Below, in pieces: positions 9,945-20,009 of a stretch of DNA of 64,000 bases. Within the stretch, counting starts at the first letter, position 1. Every line of letters begins with the position of its first letter. The stretch comes from Oreohelix idahoensis (taxonomy: Eukaryota > Mollusca > Gastropoda > Stylommatophora > Oreohelicidae), in contig JAMPIV010017578.1 of assembly GCA_024509875.1 (NCBI GenBank), positions 78,411 to 142,410 on the forward strand, written 5' to 3'. The notes under the pieces were generated by a model. The model had not been told where the DNA came from. It did no database searches and worked only from the letters and a program-made list of their open reading frames with translations. Position numbers and translations under genes: made by a program.

Positions 9945-12260
9945 GCAGGAGTTATGAGTGATTACATGCAGTAATAACTTAGAGCAAAGGCTGTTTTCCC
10001 CGGTTTCAACTATGATGGCAAACACTACAAGGGAGGCAGAAAAAGGATAGCTTGTTAAAATGGTAGCGCCCAATTGGCCAGTTTAAACAAGACCTGGATG
10101 GAAGGAATCGGTTGGGAAACACCGGAAGAATAAATTATCGGAGTTTTGTCAGATCGACAGATCGGGCAGAAAGTGGTTGTTTTACTGAAATTTTGGTAAA
10201 CATAAACTGACCCGGCCAGCCAATGGAATTGCATGTCTTCCGTTTGCCAGCTACATGTAATAAAAAGGGAAACAAATCTAACAACAACAACAACAACGAA
10301 TATTTCTCTTGAACCGCCAGAACCAAATTCGTCAGAGGACAGAATCAGATTCTACCCCAGCTCCTTCGCCATTTGCCAGTGAAGCAGACTGCATGGGTTT
10401 ATTAAAAGCCTGTTGAATCTGAGATTGTGGGTAAGAGAATTAAGTCATAATATGTATAATATTAATTACTAGTGTTTAAGGGAAGTGATTGTGTGTGTAA
10501 AATCTCATTGTGATTCATAGAAGGAAAGCTGCTTCTGTGTACTGTATAAATTATGTTCCACATTTAAACTAAGGCCGGATGGAATGAAGGTTGTTAGTTT
10601 TAGAAACTTTTAAAGCCTTTTCTGATTGCTGGACTAGACAATACTATCAGGAAATAGTAAAAGAGGAAAGATTGTAATTTAATGTATTGTTAGAGTAGAC
10701 TATACACTCAACACTCGCCGTAAGGCCTATGCAGTTAATGATGTCAATCCTGGACATATTGGGAAAGTGTGTGTGTTGTAATGCTGTGTTATATTATTGC
10801 ATAAAACTTATTTAGACACTCAACACTCACCATAAGGCCTATGCAGTTTAGGTGATGTCGGTCATGGACATATTAGGAAAGTGTGTGTTGTAATGTTATA
10901 TTATTGCATAAACCTATTTGTCACTGACTGAGTCTACCTTTCCTGTGTGTTGTAATGTTGTGTTATATTATTGCATAAACCTATTTGTCACTGACTGAGG
11001 CTACCTTTCCTGTGTTATCATCACTTATTCTGAACTGCCTCACTAATCTACAATCTGGGTAGGAGGATTTTGGAGCCAGATGCTATGTAAGACCTATTAC
11101 ATTTCAGGTCAGAGGTATCCTGTCACTCATCTTGTAGCAGAGAAGAACATTGGTGTTGTACCTAGCGGTGTAGGATTTGAACAAGCACCCTGTACCTACA
11201 TCAGTTGGAAGAGTGGGTCCCCTCAGTGTTGGGCTTCTCCATCTTATATTCTGGCTTCAAGGAAAAGGCGGAAGCGAAGAAGTTAAGTCCTATTAGACAA
11301 GACTGACTCGCAGAGCATTGGCGTACCACACCCGGTTATAGTAGTAGTGATGAAAACAGTGATGATTAAATTAGTCTGGAAGCAACATAGACTTTAGTCA
11401 GTGTGACATTTTCAAAAGCTACATAACATAGAAATACTTTGAAGATAAATTCAAGTGATCTCAGTAACATTGTAGTCAGTGTGACATTTTCAAAAGCTAC
11501 ATAACCAAGAAATATTGTGAAGTCAAGTGATATCAGTAACAGTGAAGTCATTATGACAGTTGTCAATATCCATTCCCCTAATACTGAAGATAAATTCAAG
11601 TACCATCATTAACATTGGTTCCAGAGGATTAGGTGAACTAAGACTACCTTCATAACAAGGGAGCCTTAACAACTAGGAAAAGACTTTAATTTTAGTGATT
11701 GACTTTTAATTGGTGTAGATACATGCAACATCATCAGTGTGATTTTATTTTTAGGGTTTGTGTTTACACAAACAAAACTAAACAGATGACTGTACATAAA
11801 TAAAATTAAGAAATTGTAGTGCACTGTTTTTATTACTTTATGTCAGCGTTGAATTACTTTGAATTTAATTAAATCCCCTAGATACTATAACAGCCCATAG
11901 GTATAATTCTGAGAGGGGCACCATAGAATTCTGGTACTGAATATTACTATCTCGGCCAGAAATTCTTTACAGCCTGACTTTATACCTATGAACTCTATAC
12001 ACCATTGCTCTTTTCTGAGAATGGGGTATTTATTTTAAGACCAGACTCTTCTCTGGCAACTATCCTAGTATCACATGATACACCTTGTTGTCTTATTCTT
12101 CATAAATTAAGGAACCTCTCGCGAGAATTTTGTCCTGAAGAAACAATCAAAAAAATAATACTAGACCTACTACTCAGGAAGGATGCGCGCTACAACAAAA
12201 TTATTTAGGGACAGCTTATGAAACTGCAGAAACAAATATAAAAACCACATTCAAACCCAA
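9945..12260. other. intergenic sequence with short tandem duplications
   Basis: No gene seen. A (CAA)n tract lies near 10,280-10,297. At 10,700-11,020 two imperfect units are duplicated: about 110 bp beginning ACACTCAACACTC, and about 70 bp containing TATTATTGCATAAACC. At 11,390-11,620 an imperfect unit of about 75 bp (GTGACATTTTCAAAAGC) is repeated two to three times. The remainder is unremarkable. Confidence 0.55.
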
Positions 12261-12720
12261 ATGGGAAAGAGACCGCCCAGGCCATTTAAAAATGATGCAT
12301 ATCATCAGCTAACTAGGCGAGACCAGGTCATCATTTTCCGGCTACGCACTGGATACAACAGATGGAGGTACCATCTATACCACAAGTACAGGATTGGTAC
12401 AACAGATGGAGGTACCATCTATACCACAAGTACAGGATTGGTACAACAGATGGAGGTACCATCTATACCACAAGTACAGGATTGGTACAACAGATGGAGG
12501 TACCATCTATACCACAAGTACAGGATTGGTACAACAGATGGAGGTACCATCTATACCACAAGTACAGGATTGGTACAACAGATGGAGGTACCATCTATAC
12601 CACAAGTACAGGATTGGTACAACAGATCCCTGCACCTGTAACAGCCGAACATCTACTGCAGTCCTGCCCAAAATACAGCAATGGACCAAGTAGTATATGG
12701 AGCTGAAGTTTTCCGTCTAG
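12261..12720 (+). pseudogene. LINE 3' coding remnant (C-terminal HLYHKYRIGTTD region)
   Basis: The frame encodes QLTRRDQVIIFRLRTGYNRW, then HLYHKYRIGTTD, and after the tandem array TAEHLLQSCPKY. This layout (basic RLRTG motif, HLY-K-RIG, then a Cys/His segment ending HLL-CP-Y) is familiar from the C-terminal region after RT in some non-LTR retrotransposons. The middle is expanded by a 44-bp tandem array, so no single frame reads through. Only this piece of the element is present. A second copy of the region lies at 57,690-57,860. Confidence 0.65.
12361..12624 (+). repeat. 44-bp tandem repeat, six copies
   Basis: Unit starts GATGGAGGTACCATCTATAC and ends GGTACAACA. Copies begin at 12,361, 12,405, 12,449, 12,493, 12,537 and 12,581 and are identical by eye. 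Since 44 is not a multiple of three, successive copies are read in all three frames, and all three stay open. The unit is the LINE sequence encoding HLYHKYRIGTTD. Confidence 0.95.
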
Positions 12721-12939
12721 AGCCAGGTGTGTCACACTGGCTGATTGAGTTCGTATCGTTGTAGGATTACCTGTCAGAACTGTGGAGCTGGAGACGGTCG
12801 TTTTTAGTGAAGTGGGAGCCGGTAAAAAATGTCCGGACTCCGACTACGAATGTTATGCCATATGACTAGTAAAACACTACAGTCGGAGTTTGAATCGAAA
12901 ATGGGAGCCGGACTTTTAAAATTTCAGTAGTCGTAGGAA

Positions 12940-13824
12940 AATGTGGTGGCCGGACTGCACAGCTCTGATTTCTGTAATATCGTCTTACCGTCTGTACAAC
13001 TGCTTCATGGTGTTCTCTGTGCCCTAAAACCAGATCTTGTGTTGGGAAGTCAGGTATTGGTAGTACCTCTGGTGAAGGAGCTGTCATGCCCTTTTCAGGG
13101 CAGCTCAGCCACCTTTGGTCCAAACCTGGCATCCAGCTCTCACCTGTGGCTCCTCGTAGCTGTCAGCATGCGACAGCGGCCACCCCCGGACAACGGCTTT
13201 GACAGGCCGGCTAAACTAGGTGAGGGTAGCCGAATGGTTATAAACCTTCGGTGAGTTAGGGTCTGCCTACCCATGCATGCGAAGACTGGATTCGATAGAC
13301 TGCGCGGAAGAAACCACCTGTTGGTTCAACGGGCATGACGGCGATTACCAGCAACGCGCTGTGGAGCGTAAGGAGCACGGCGAGGCACGTAGAAAGCCCT
13401 GGTCATCCACTGCACCTGACTTCATCTCCAGTCGTCTTGACTTGTCTTGCCACTGGATTGAGATGGACCCAGGCGAGAGAGTGAGGTCGACGAATTGCGC
13501 AACTCTTCCTCACTTTAATCCAAATCACCGCGCAAGTCACTCTTTCATCCATTCATCCATTCATCCATCCACTCACAACAAGTCCTGTGGCGATGGGCGA
13601 GCGGCGAAGCGGCAGGCGTGGGTACGCTGGCAGTCGTAGTCGCAGACCTACACACAGGCGGCTCAGGCCATATGGTCGTCTTCCACTGATCGGAGCAGCA
13701 GTGGGATTCGGCAGCCCCCTGAGTGTCTGAGCAGCCCTCTTTAGGAAAGCACTGCTCACCTCCATGGCATGAGGAAGGGGCTAGAAAAGGTGCCCTAAAC
13801 ATTGCCTGCTTCACCATTACCTAA
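12940..13824 (+). other. probable 5' untranslated region of the LINE
   Basis: GC-richer sequence directly upstream of the LINE frame, without a long frame of its own. It includes a CATT/CATC simple repeat near 13,543-13,573. Its left limit is uncertain. I infer it belongs to the LINE from position and base composition. Confidence 0.4.
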
Positions 13825-16800
13825 CCAGCTTACCGCGGTTGGTGGGTACCCTACTTCGGCGGTCGACATATAAGAAAAAGAAAGGACAGATTTTTCCCCC
13901 TCATTCTAGGCGCATGGAATGTGCGCACTTTACTTGACAAAGACTTTAACGCAAACAGACCTGAGAGACGAACTGCCCTGATTGGGAGAGAACTGGCCAG
14001 GTACAACATTGACATAGCAGCACTGAGTGAAACTCGACTTGCAGGCGAGGGCCAACTTTGCGAAAAGGGTGCAGGTTATACATTCTTTTGGAGCGGAAGA
14101 GGAACTGAAGAAAGACGAGAAGCAGGGGTTGGATTTGCAATCAAAACAGCAATTGTCAGCAAGTTAGCGGGGGCCCCAAAGGGAATAAATGACCGACTCA
14201 TGACGGTCAAGATCCCTCTGTTCTATGGAAGAAAACATGCCACCATCATTAGCGCGTATGCACCAACTATGACAAACCAGGATGATGTCAAGGATAAGTT
14301 TTACGAAGAACTACATGCAGTCATTGCATCAGTTCCTAAAGCAGATAAGCTCATCATTCTTGGTGACTTTAATGCAAGAGTAGGCTCAGATAACATCTCC
14401 TGGAATGGCACTATTGGTAGGTACGGCGTGGGTCGCTGTAACAGTAATGGACTTCGTCTCCTCCAGACTTGCGCAGAACATGACCTCCTTGTCACCAACA
14501 CCATTTTTCGACTTCCTACCCGCAACAGGACCTCCTGGATGCACCCTCGCTCAAAGCATTGGCACCTAATTGACTATGTAATTGTTAGGAAGAAGGACAG
14601 GCAAGATATCCGGGTGACCAAGTCCATGTGTGGTGCCGAATGCTGGACTGATCATCGCCTCATTGTATCTAAACTTAAAATTCGTATCCAACCAGCCAGG
14701 CGCCCTCAGGGGAAGAAAACTCAAAAGAGGCTGGATGTTACCAAACTAAAGAAGACAAAAATCAAACAGTCATTTACTGACACCTTAGAAGACCGTCTCA
14801 AATCTATCTCGCTAGACGGCCAAAGTGTGGAAACAAATTGGGCAGCCCTAAGTGAGCAGATCTACAACACTGCTACAGAGGTCCTGGGTCCTTCCATCAA
14901 GAAACAAAATGACTGGTTTGATGAGAACTCAGATGATATAAAGCAGATGTTGGCTGAGAAACACCATCTCCATAAAGCATATTTAAATGATCCAAAATCT
15001 ACATCCAAGAAAGACGCTTTCAACAACATGCGTAGAATCGTCCAACATAAACTACGCCAGATGCGGGATTCATGGCTGAGTAATAAAGCAGATGAGCTCC
15101 AAGGCTTTGCTGACAGCCATGACTTGAAAAACTTTTACCTTGCACTCAAAGCGGTCTATGGTCCAACATCATCAGGATCATTTCCCCTCCTTAATGCAGA
15201 TGGAAAAACACTAATTACAGACAAGGAAAAAATGCTCCAACGCTGGGCTGAACATTTTAATAATATCTTGAACCAGCCATCATCTATTAACGACGAAGCC
15301 ATCATCCGCCTGCCCCAAATTCCTATAAATGAAGCATTAGATGATGTACCAACTCTGGAGGAAACTAAAAAAGCGATTCGTCAACTGTCTAGTGGAAAGG
15401 CCCCTGGCTCCGATTCAATTCCTGTTGAGGTTTATAAAGATGGCGGTGCAGTTCTGATAGAGAAACTTCATATGATCTTCCAGCAAATGTGGCAGAGTGA
15501 AACCACCCCACACGATCTTAAAGATGCCTCAATTATACATCTATATAAACGTAAAGGTAATCGCCAAGACTGCAACAATCATCGAGGCATCTCTCTTTTA
15601 TCAATCGCTGGGAAGATATTCGCCAGAATTCTTTTGAATCGCCTTACGGCTCATCTTGACAAAGGTCTTTTACCTGAAAGTCAGTGTGGATTCCGGAAAG
15701 AACGTGGAACCACAGATATGGTGTTCGCTGCAAGACAGCTACAAGAAAAATGCCAAGAACAGCACTGTGACCTGTACACAGCTTTCATCGACTTGACAAA
15801 GGCGTTCGACACGGTCAGTACAGAGGGTCTATGGAAGATCATGGCAAAATACGGCTGCCCAAAGAAATTTATCACAGTAGTGCAGCAACTGCATGATGGA
15901 ATGCAGGCTAGAGTTCAGGAAAACGGTGAGCTATCAGAGCCTTTCCCCGTCTCAAATGGAGTTAAACAAGGGTGCGTACTTGCACCGACTCTGTTCAGTA
16001 TCATGTTTTCTGCTATGCTGACTGATGCTTTTAGAGACGGGGACACAGGAATCGACATTAGTTATCGAATTGATGGAAAATTGTTTAACGTTAGGAGGCT
16101 TCAAGCAAAAACCAAGGTCAAATCACACACCATCAGAGATCTTCTGTTTGCTGATGATTGTGCCCTCAATGCTGGCTCAGAGGCTGATCTGCAGCATAGT
16201 GTGGATAGATTCTCCGAAGCCTGCACCAACTTTGGGCTTACCATCAACACGAAGAAAACAGAAATCATGTACCAACCAGCTCCTGGCACAGTTTATACTG
16301 AGCCAGTCATCAAGGTTAATGGTGAGAAACTGAATGTTGTGAACAGATTCACATACCTTGGTAGCACACTATCCCAGAACATTGTCATTGATGATGAGGT
16401 GAACACCAGGATCTCCAAAGCCAGCAGCACATTTGGCAGACTATACACCAACGTTTGGCATCGAAGTGCCATTAGTCTACAGACAAAGCTGAAGGTGTAC
16501 AGAGCTGCGGTGCTTCCAGTGCTGCTATATGAATGTGAAACATGGACTGTATACAGGCGCCACGTAAAGAAGCTAAACCACTTCCATACAGTCTGTCTCA
16601 GGAAGATAATGAATATCAAATGGCAAGACAAGATCCCGGATACCGCCGTTCTTGACAGAGCTGGTATCCCTAGTATTGATACTATTCTGATGCAGTCACA
16701 AATTCGCTGGGCAGGTCATGTAGTCCGCATGCCAGACCATCGACTGCCAAAGATACTCTTTTATGGTGAGATGCAGAAGGGTAAACGCTCCCATGGTGGC

Positions 16801-16977
16801 CAAAAGAAGCGCTTCAAAGACACGTTAAAGACGTCATTAAAAACCTTTGACATAAACCCAGACACATGGGAAGCTGCTGCGCAAGACCGAACTGCTTGGC
16901 GCACATCTCTTCGTAAAGGTGCAGCAGCATGTGAATCATCACTACATGGATGGATTCTATGGCGTCCGTGTTCATAA
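13825..16977 (+). CDS. LINE endonuclease/reverse transcriptase polyprotein
   Basis: Open from the stop at 13,822-13,824 to the TAA at 16,975, with no frameshift. No in-frame ATG precedes the conserved start: the endonuclease begins as AWNVRTL around 13,912-13,929, and GTG 13,921 is the only start-like codon nearby. Numbering from 13,921, APE endonuclease motifs are SETRL (Glu37), SAYAPT 111-116, LGDFNARVG 148-156 and TDHRLI 243-248. RT motifs are GKAPGSD 492-498, AFIDLTKAFD 621-630 (Asp624), NGVKQG 679-684 and FADD 743-746. The C-terminus has the LINE-typical IRWAGHVVRM segment. The product would nick target DNA and prime reverse transcription from it. Clade is not fixed (CR1/L2- or RTE-like style). 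No ORF1 was found. Confidence 0.9.
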   Translation, partial: PAYRGWWVPYFGGRHIRKRKDRFFPLILGAWNVRTLLDKDFNANRPERRTALIGRELARYNIDIAALSETRLAGEGQLCEKGAGYTFFWSGRGTEERREAGVGFAIKTAIVSKLAGAPKGINDRLMTVKIPLFYGRKHATIISAYAPTMTNQDDVKDKFYEELHAVIASVPKADKLIILGDFNARVGSDNISWNGTIGRYGVGRCNSNGLRLLQTCAEHDLLVTNTIFRLPTRNRTSWMHPRSKHWHLIDYVIVRKKDRQDIRVTKSMCGAECWTDHRLIVSKLKIRIQPARRPQGKKTQKRLDVTKLKKTKIKQSFTDTLEDRLKSISLDGQSVETNWAALSEQIYNTATEVLGPSIKKQNDWFDENSDDIKQMLAEKHHLHKAYLNDPKSTSKKDAFNNMRRIVQHKLRQMRDSWLSNKADELQGFADSHDLKNFYLALKAVYGPTSSGSFPLLNADGKTLITDKEKMLQRWAEHFNNILNQPSSINDEAIIRLPQIPINEALDDVPTLEETKKAIRQLSSGKAPGSDSIPVEVYKDGGAVLIEKLHMIFQQMWQSETTPHDLKDASIIHLYKRKGNRQDCNNHRGISLLSIAGKIFARILLNRLTAHLDKGLLPESQCGFRKERGTTDMVFAARQLQEKCQEQHCDLYTAFIDLTKAFDTVSTEGLWKIMAKYGCPKKFITVVQQLHDGMQARVQENGELSEPFPVSNGVKQGCVLAPTLFSIMFSAMLTDAFRDGDTGIDISYRIDGKLFNVRRLQAKTKVKSHTIRDLLFADDCALNAGSEADLQHSVDRFSEACTNFGLTINTKKTEIMYQPAPGTVYTEPVIKVNGEKLNVVNRFTYLGSTLSQNIVIDDEVNTRISKASSTFGRLYTNVWHRSAISLQTKLKVYRAAVLPVLLYECETWTVYRRHVKKLNHFHTVCLRKIMNIKWQDKIPDTAVLDRAGIPSIDTILMQSQIRWAGHVVRMPDHRLPKILFYGEMQKGKRSHGGQKKRFKDTLKTSLKTFDINPDTWEAAAQDRTAWRTSLRKGAAACESSLHGWILWRPCS

Positions 16978-17681
16978 CCTAAAAATGTGAATGTCATTTT
17001 CACCAAAGTTTTACTCTGAATATTATCCTTTTTTTCATTTTAAGAAATATATTCTGTTTACAGATTGTTTGTGTGTTTCAGTTGTTGTTGTTCAACTAGG
17101 GCTGTTGAGCTTCTCTCCCTTTTGCAGCCAATACCAAGATGAAGTTTCCTTGGTATTATCTTTACAGTAGACCTAGGCTTTTCTTGTAGCTTTTCTGGTC
17201 GCATTTTAAAGATTATCACATTTGATCCCAAGCTAGGAGTAAGTAGCGCGTAGCATACTGTGCATTCCCCGCCGCCATCCAAGAGGGCTCTCCAACTATG
17301 CGGAGCTGAAAAACTGTGCTCTGGTTCTGGGTTCTCCCAAGGAATTGTCACGTCCTGCACAGAGTCACTTTTCAGCCCCACCTTCCTAACACTGAGCCCA
17401 CAGTGAGATTCTCCTGCATGCAGTCAACCAGGTAAAAGCCAGAGTTACGGCTGGGGCTCACGTGACTTCTCCCAGCTTAGTGTGCAATGCTGGGTTCTCA
17501 AGTTTCACCACAGGGGTAATACCTATAAGTGTGTGGATGATTTCAAGAGTCAATGAGGATGTAATTATCCTCTGTATATTGTAGCACTGTGTATAGCTGG
17601 TGGTCATATAAGGATGACTTCAGATAATACTCCATGTGTTTGTATTTCTGGATAACTATTTGTAAGCTTCATCAGTGTGTC
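16978..17681. other. LINE 3' flank and unassigned sequence
   Basis: The first 60 bp are T-rich and are probably the LINE 3' untranslated end. The stretch 17,270-17,560 is GC-richer but matches nothing I recognise. A minus-strand frame of 107 codons at 17,058-17,381 has no recognisable motif. Confidence 0.4.
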
Positions 17682-18241
17682 ACCGGGGCCCGGAAGGGGA
17701 GCAAAGAATAGTAACACTATCTCTTAGCAGGATTAAGTAGGGTTGGTCATGGGGCTGGTTACCCCATCTGGTAAAACATTGTTACCACAAAAACTTCAAC
17801 AAACACTATGGAGAGGCCAAATACAGAAGAAAAGGCCAATTCAGCCATCCAAGACAGAAAAAGGTCCTCTAGAAAGGAGGCGCATGAGGCAACCCAGAAA
17901 ACGCTGAAAGGAGTCTGGGTTGCCGGCTAACCTTTTTTCGCCTAGGAAGTCTCCAGGATTTGCACATGGAACGTCCGTACTCTAAAGAACAAGAGAAAAC
18001 TGCACCAGTTGCAGCAGAAATGAGAGACAAGATGAAAGGGCATAGACAAGGCATCACAAGACAGTCCTTGTTCTAAAGTTCCAGGGTAAGAGAGGCATCT
18101 ATAGACTAAAAAAACACATGGAGGCAGAAGTAAAAACAGTGAGGAATGCGCGGAAAGCATTTGAGCTGATAGCACGTGACTTGGCATGTGTTTGTTGAAG
18201 TCCAATGCTCCTTCGGGAGCTAAGAGGTGTTGATTGATGTG
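17682..18241 (+). mobile_element. internally deleted LINE copy
   Basis: The 5' part (from CCGGGGCCCGGAAGG) leads into an endonuclease start encoding TWNVRTL at 17,964-17,984. After about 60 bp it jumps to the 3' tail also seen at 45,165, 45,624 and 54,957: CACATGGAGG, then a segment resembling GAGCTGATAGC, then CTCCTTCGGGAGC and GTTGATTGATG. The whole RT region is missing. It looks like a short LINE derivative of about 560 bp. Confidence 0.5.
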
Positions 18242-18326
18242 TAAGCTTAACCACTTTTCTTTTTAATAAAATGTATTATCTGTATCCACAAAATTGTAAT
18301 TATGCAACTATGAACTTTTTTTTCCG

Positions 18327-18728
18327 AAGAAGGGGTCCGTAGCTTTCAATGGACAATCATAGGAATTCGTGGCCTTTGCCGGACAATCAAAGGGGGTTTG
18401 TAGCTTTCACTAGATAATCGAAGGGGTTTGTACCCTTCCCTGGACAATCAAAGAAGTCTGTAGCTTTCACCTGACGATCAAAGGGGTCTATAGCTATCGC
18501 CGGACAACCAAAGGGGTTCGTAACCTTAACCGGATGATCGAAGGGGTTCATAACCTTCACCTAACATTCAAATGGGTTTATAGCTTCACATGAAAATCGA
18601 AAGGATTCGTAGCTTTCACCGGACAATCAAAGATGGTTTGTAACCTTCACTGGACAATCAAAGGGGTTCGCGGCCTTCATTGGACAAATAAAGGGGTTCG
18701 AAGCCTTCACGGATAATCAGAGGGGTCC
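18327..18728 (+). repeat. 30-bp minisatellite, about 13 copies
   Basis: Diverged copies of a 30-bp unit, approximately AAAGGGGTTCGTAGCTTTCA then CCGGACAATC. Copies differ at many positions, so the array is old. The same unit forms a second array at 44,640-45,063. Confidence 0.9.
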
Positions 18729-19559
18729 TCAGCCCAAGAAAAGTTAAGGACCCATGTCTTATACTGTTGTAGGCGCGTGGCGTTAACTGATCGGGCTATA
18801 TCCATTTCCACGAGAACACGCTCGTCAAGTGCACTTACGACTGCTTGCATAAGCAAACTGCACACGGTGAACAATTGTAGGACCTATATTTAAATCGTAT
18901 AAATACCAGCCATTATCCAGAGACACACCGGGAAGGGTATAAAGCCAGGCGCGAAAGTTACGCTGTGCCCAGGATAGATAAACCTGTAATTATAGTTTTT
19001 ACATCTCAGACATCGCCGTGGAGTTATCTGCCCAAACGCAGGAGAATACATGTTCTGGCGTCACACGCGATGTTGTGATCTATAAAGATGGATGCTAGTG
19101 CCATCAGTTGATTATTGTACTGATGGATAGCTCTAATTAAAAATTTAGATCTCCCTCGTAAGGGAGATTAACGGGCCAGCTTTGTTCTAAGTTCTTGTTA
19201 ACCCTTTAGCTATTGTGAACGATAGCGGATTATCAATTGAGCTGTGTTTTGAATAAAAGATATGTTAACACTTTCTGTCCGGGGCAGTATCTAGGTTTCA
19301 CGTAGCACTACAAAAGTGATGCCCGTGTTTTTCTGCAGGTTATTTTGTAACGTTTTTTTTTTGGTCTATCCCACAAACCGCATGGTGCGCTCGGATGTAG
19401 TACATTAAACCCCCAAGACCCGTCTAGTAAACCCGTGTGATTATAGTCAGGTTTTTCTCGTGCCTACATTTTACACGATACAAAGCAAAATTATTTGTTG
19501 CGTACAAGACTTTAAAAAATTTTAAAATGCTCTTTATGCAATTTAAAATGTGTGTACAC
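18729..19559. other. unassigned sequence
   Basis: No gene recognised. A small perfect hairpin (ATCTCCCTCGTAAGGGAGAT) lies near 19,149-19,168. A T8-9 tract near 19,355-19,363 precedes the LINE fragment that follows. Confidence 0.4.
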
Positions 19560-19745
19560 AAGGAAGCATTCTTAGAAAGACCACCTAAAAATGGTAAGAG
19601 TAGTCTAAAAATAGGAACATGGAATGTCAGAACTCTAAACGGAGGAGGAAAGCTAGATAATCTAATTTTAGAGGCAGCAAATATGAAACTAGATATACTG
19701 GAAATTGCAGAGGCAAGATTCTTAGATACAGGCTTCTCTCGTCAC
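19560..19745 (+). pseudogene. LINE endonuclease N-terminal fragment
   Basis: Encodes LKIGTWNVRTLNGGGKLDN followed by MKLDILEIAEARF, the opening strand and first helix of an APE-type LINE endonuclease, including the region of the catalytic Glu (AEARF). Similarity stops near 19,740, although the frame stays open to 20,057. It is more diverged from the 13.8-kb LINE than a simple copy would be, so it is probably another LINE family. Confidence 0.65.
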
Positions 19746-20009
19746 CAAACAGTTTCTCTCTCACTGGGTTGGAAAAGACCATTCTGCTACGTTGCTCTTC
19801 TTATGGAGCCGACAGATTTGAAGTTCTTGTACAGTATTACGAGTGATGAAAAAAAAAGCAGTCAAATAGATGCAGAGAGGACACACCTAACCATCGAACA
19901 CACTAGGAAGTCGTACTTAACCACAGAGTTGGGCATATGTATATTCAGACAGATCAGCCAAAAAAAAAAAAAGAGGAAATCTGACTACAATCAAACGAGC
20001 AGGATAGGT

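Noticed and set aside
10081..10130. Match CGGTTGGGAAA to the left flank (near position 41) as evidence of a long duplication around element 1
   Set aside because: Only about 20 bp of loose similarity; the surroundings do not align.
17058..17381. 107-codon minus-strand frame as a gene
   Set aside because: No recognisable domain, adjacent to a LINE 3' end, and no supporting context.
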